A program made the translations under genes and the position numbers. From NCBI GenBank assembly GCA_002371755.1, contig DFGM01000041.1, positions 1 through 7,214 of the forward strand: a DNA stretch of 7,214 bases, given 5' to 3'. The notes beneath the pieces are model-generated. The model was not told where the DNA came from. It saw only the letters and a program-made list of their open reading frames with translations, and searched no databases. This stretch comes from Verrucomicrobia bacterium UBA3750 (lineage in GTDB: Bacteria > Verrucomicrobiota > Kiritimatiellia > RFP12 > UBA1067). Below are positions 5,689-7,214 of this stretch, piece by piece; position 1 is the first letter of the stretch; every line of letters begins with the position of its first letter.

Positions 5689-7214
5689 TGCCTTCCGGGA
5701 CGGCTTGCCCTTCTGCGCTTTGTTCTCCGCCTTCCGGCACCGCATCTACGGTTGCGGCGTCATCCGCCCCCGCTGCGGGCGCCGCGGCGGAAGCTTCGCC
5801 CTCATCCTCCTCCGATTCGCACACCGAGACGGATACAAGATTCGCGCCTTCCGATAGGCGCACCAGCTTCACGCCGCGCGCATAGCGTCCCTGAACACTG
5901 AACTGCGCCACGCGGCTGCGAACCATCTGCTGGTCACTCGTGATGGAAATGACACTCTCGTCATCCTTCACCGCATGCGCGGCCACGACAAGCCCGTTCT
6001 TTTCCTCCACTCTTACGCCAATCATGCCCTGGCCGCCACGATTGTGACGCGCAAAGTCCTTGAACTCGCACCGCTTGCCGTAGCCGTTCGCCGTCGCGAT
6101 GAAGAGCGTCTTTTCGTCGTCCACCACATCGAAGGAGACCACCTTGTCGCCCTCGCGCAGTCTCACGCCCCTGACGCCTGTCGCGGTGCGACCCATGCGC
6201 CGCACATCCGAAGACGAGAAGCGCATGCAGCGGCCGGAAGCCGTGAACATGATTACGTCCTGCTCGGGCGAAGCGAGGCCCACATCCACGAGTTCGTCGC
6301 CTTCATCGATGTTGAGTGCGCGGATGCCGGCGCGGTTGACATTGCGGAACTCGCCCAGAAGCGTCTTTTTCACCGTGCCGTTGCGCGTCGCGAAGAAGAC
6401 GTCCAGATCGCCGTCGAAGGAACGTATGGGCAGCATTTGCAGAACCTGTTCGTTCTCCTGCAGGTTGAGAATGTTGATGAGCGGACGCCCGAAACCGGCC
6501 TTGGCCGCCTCGGGAATCTCGAACGCCTCCTTCTTGAACATCCTGCCGGTATTCGTGAAGAACAGCATGGAATCGTGCGTCTGCGCCACAAACACGAGGC
6601 GGATGAAGTCTTCTTCCTTCACCTGGGCGCCCCTGACGCCATGACCGCCGCGACGCTGCTCCTTGTACTCGGTGAGCGCCACGCGCTTCACGTAGCCGCG
6701 GTTGGAAAGCGTAATCACGCACGGCTCGTCCGGGATGAGGTCCTTCATCGAGACTTCGTTCTCGTCAGCCACAATCTCCGTGCGCCTCTTCGCGTCTTCC
6801 TTGGCGCAATAGCGCGCCTTGATGTCGGCAAGATCGTCGCGGATGATGGCGTAGACGCGCTCCGGGTCGGCCAATATCGCCTCGAACTCGGCGATTGCGG
6901 CGAGAAGTTTTGCCATTTCGTCGGCAAGCTTGTCGCGCTCAAGCCCAGTGAGCTGGTAGAGGCGCATTTCGAGGATTGCGTTCACCTGCGCCTCGGAGAA
7001 GGCGAAACGTTCCACAAGCTTCTGCTTTGCCTCTTCGCGATTGTTCGAGCCGCGAATCATCGAAACGACTTCGTCGAGATTGTCTATGGCGAGAAGTAGA
7101 CCGTCTAGGATGTGTTTGCGGGCCTGCGCCTTCTTGAGTTCGAAACGCGTACGGCGGGTAATCACGTCGAAGCGGTGGTTCACATAGGCGCGGAAGAAGT
7201 CCTTCAGATTGAGG
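5672..7214 (-). CDS. gyrA: DNA gyrase subunit A, C-terminal part
   Basis: About 513 C-terminal residues of GyrA, the DNA-cleaving subunit of gyrase, which introduces negative supercoils; the catalytic-tyrosine region lies beyond the window edge. The visible part opens with the coiled-coil and dimer segment (NHRFDVITRRTRFELKKAQ, then LEMRLYQLTGLERDKL). It continues into the DNA-wrapping beta-pinwheel with repeated blade motifs such as NRGYVKRV, NTGRMFK, RNGTVKKT, ASGRCMRF and NGYGKRC. The GyrA box QRRGGHG (coded at 6658-6638) is the signature that separates GyrA from ParC. The last ~45 residues are an acidic Ala/Gly/Glu/Pro tail, as in some GyrA proteins where it tunes supercoiling. The stop is TAA at 5674-5672, and the next gene starts inside this tail. 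The reading frame is intact to the window edge; the first visible complete codon is at 7213. Confidence 0.97.
   Translation of the reverse strand, partial: LNLKDFFRAYVNHRFDVITRRTRFELKKAQARKHILDGLLLAIDNLDEVVSMIRGSNNREEAKQKLVERFAFSEAQVNAILEMRLYQLTGLERDKLADEMAKLLAAIAEFEAILADPERVYAIIRDDLADIKARYCAKEDAKRRTEIVADENEVSMKDLIPDEPCVITLSNRGYVKRVALTEYKEQRRGGHGVRGAQVKEEDFIRLVFVAQTHDSMLFFTNTGRMFKKEAFEIPEAAKAGFGRPLINILNLQENEQVLQMLPIRSFDGDLDVFFATRNGTVKKTLLGEFRNVNRAGIRALNIDEGDELVDVGLASPEQDVIMFTASGRCMRFSSSDVRRMGRTATGVRGVRLREGDKVVSFDVVDDEKTLFIATANGYGKRCEFKDFARHNRGGQGMIGVRVEEKNGLVVAAHAVKDDESVISITSDQQMVRSRVAQFSVQGRYARGVKLVRLSEGANLVSVSVCESEEDEGEASAAAPAAGADDAATVDAVPEGGEQSAEGQAVPEGNEAGE

Noticed and set aside
5689..5745. 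19-residue N-terminal extension of the SLT-like protein
   Set aside because: It would put charged residues before a clear signal peptide and lies inside the gyrA tail. GGAAGG supports the ATG at 5688.
4573..5901. 442-residue plus-strand open frame
   Set aside because: It lies antisense to the radical SAM, SLT-like and gyrA genes, has an Arg/Pro/His/Leu-rich composition without motifs, and is a frame mirror of GC-rich coding DNA.
5975..7099. 374-residue plus-strand open frame
   Set aside because: It is wholly antisense to gyrA. Its long openness comes from gyrA codon usage, and no domain or ribosome site supports it.

Overview
The window is a compact bacterial chromosomal segment. Every supported gene lies on the minus strand, so transcription runs from high to low coordinates. 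It appears to hold two transcription units. The composition is moderately GC-rich and the genes overlap by ATGA junctions or are separated by only a few tens of bases. No RNA gene, insertion sequence, phage gene or CRISPR array is visible, and no stretch over about 60 bases lacks a gene.

Region 1 (7214 down to 2037) is a five-gene chain. It starts with the 3' part of gyrA (DNA gyrase subunit A, running in from outside the window). Next comes a secreted lytic-transglycosylase-like protein whose start lies inside the gyrA tail, then a PflX-like (COG1313-type) radical SAM protein. The 16S rRNA methyltransferase RsmI and a bile acid:sodium symporter (BASS) family membrane protein complete the chain. 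Three of the four junctions overlap (17, 4 and 4 bases), and the fourth has a 27-base gap. The chain therefore looks co-transcribed, although the functions do not form one pathway.

Region 2 (2040 down to 1) begins with a near-consensus sigma-70-type promoter whose -35 box overlaps the symporter stop codon. It drives the start of a V/A-type ATPase operon: subunit E, a DUF2764 protein, then subunit A, which runs off the window with its Walker A motif visible. The order E - DUF2764 - A, with no ordinary C or F subunit gene between E and A, is the bacterial V-ATPase layout known from Chlamydiae and related lineages. The sequence style of subunit A (for example the GERAGEVVETL segment) fits that group.

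The gene order, the subunit A sequence style and the composition suggest a PVC-superphylum bacterium, possibly a Verrucomicrobiota or Kiritimatiellota relative. This is an inference from remembered family features, not a search result.

The most unusual local structure is a five-unit heptanucleotide tandem repeat at 926-960. It forms the end of the DUF2764 gene, its stop codon and the whole leader of atpA, leaving atpA without a Shine-Dalgarno sequence. No clearly new multi-gene system is evident. The rest is largely housekeeping.
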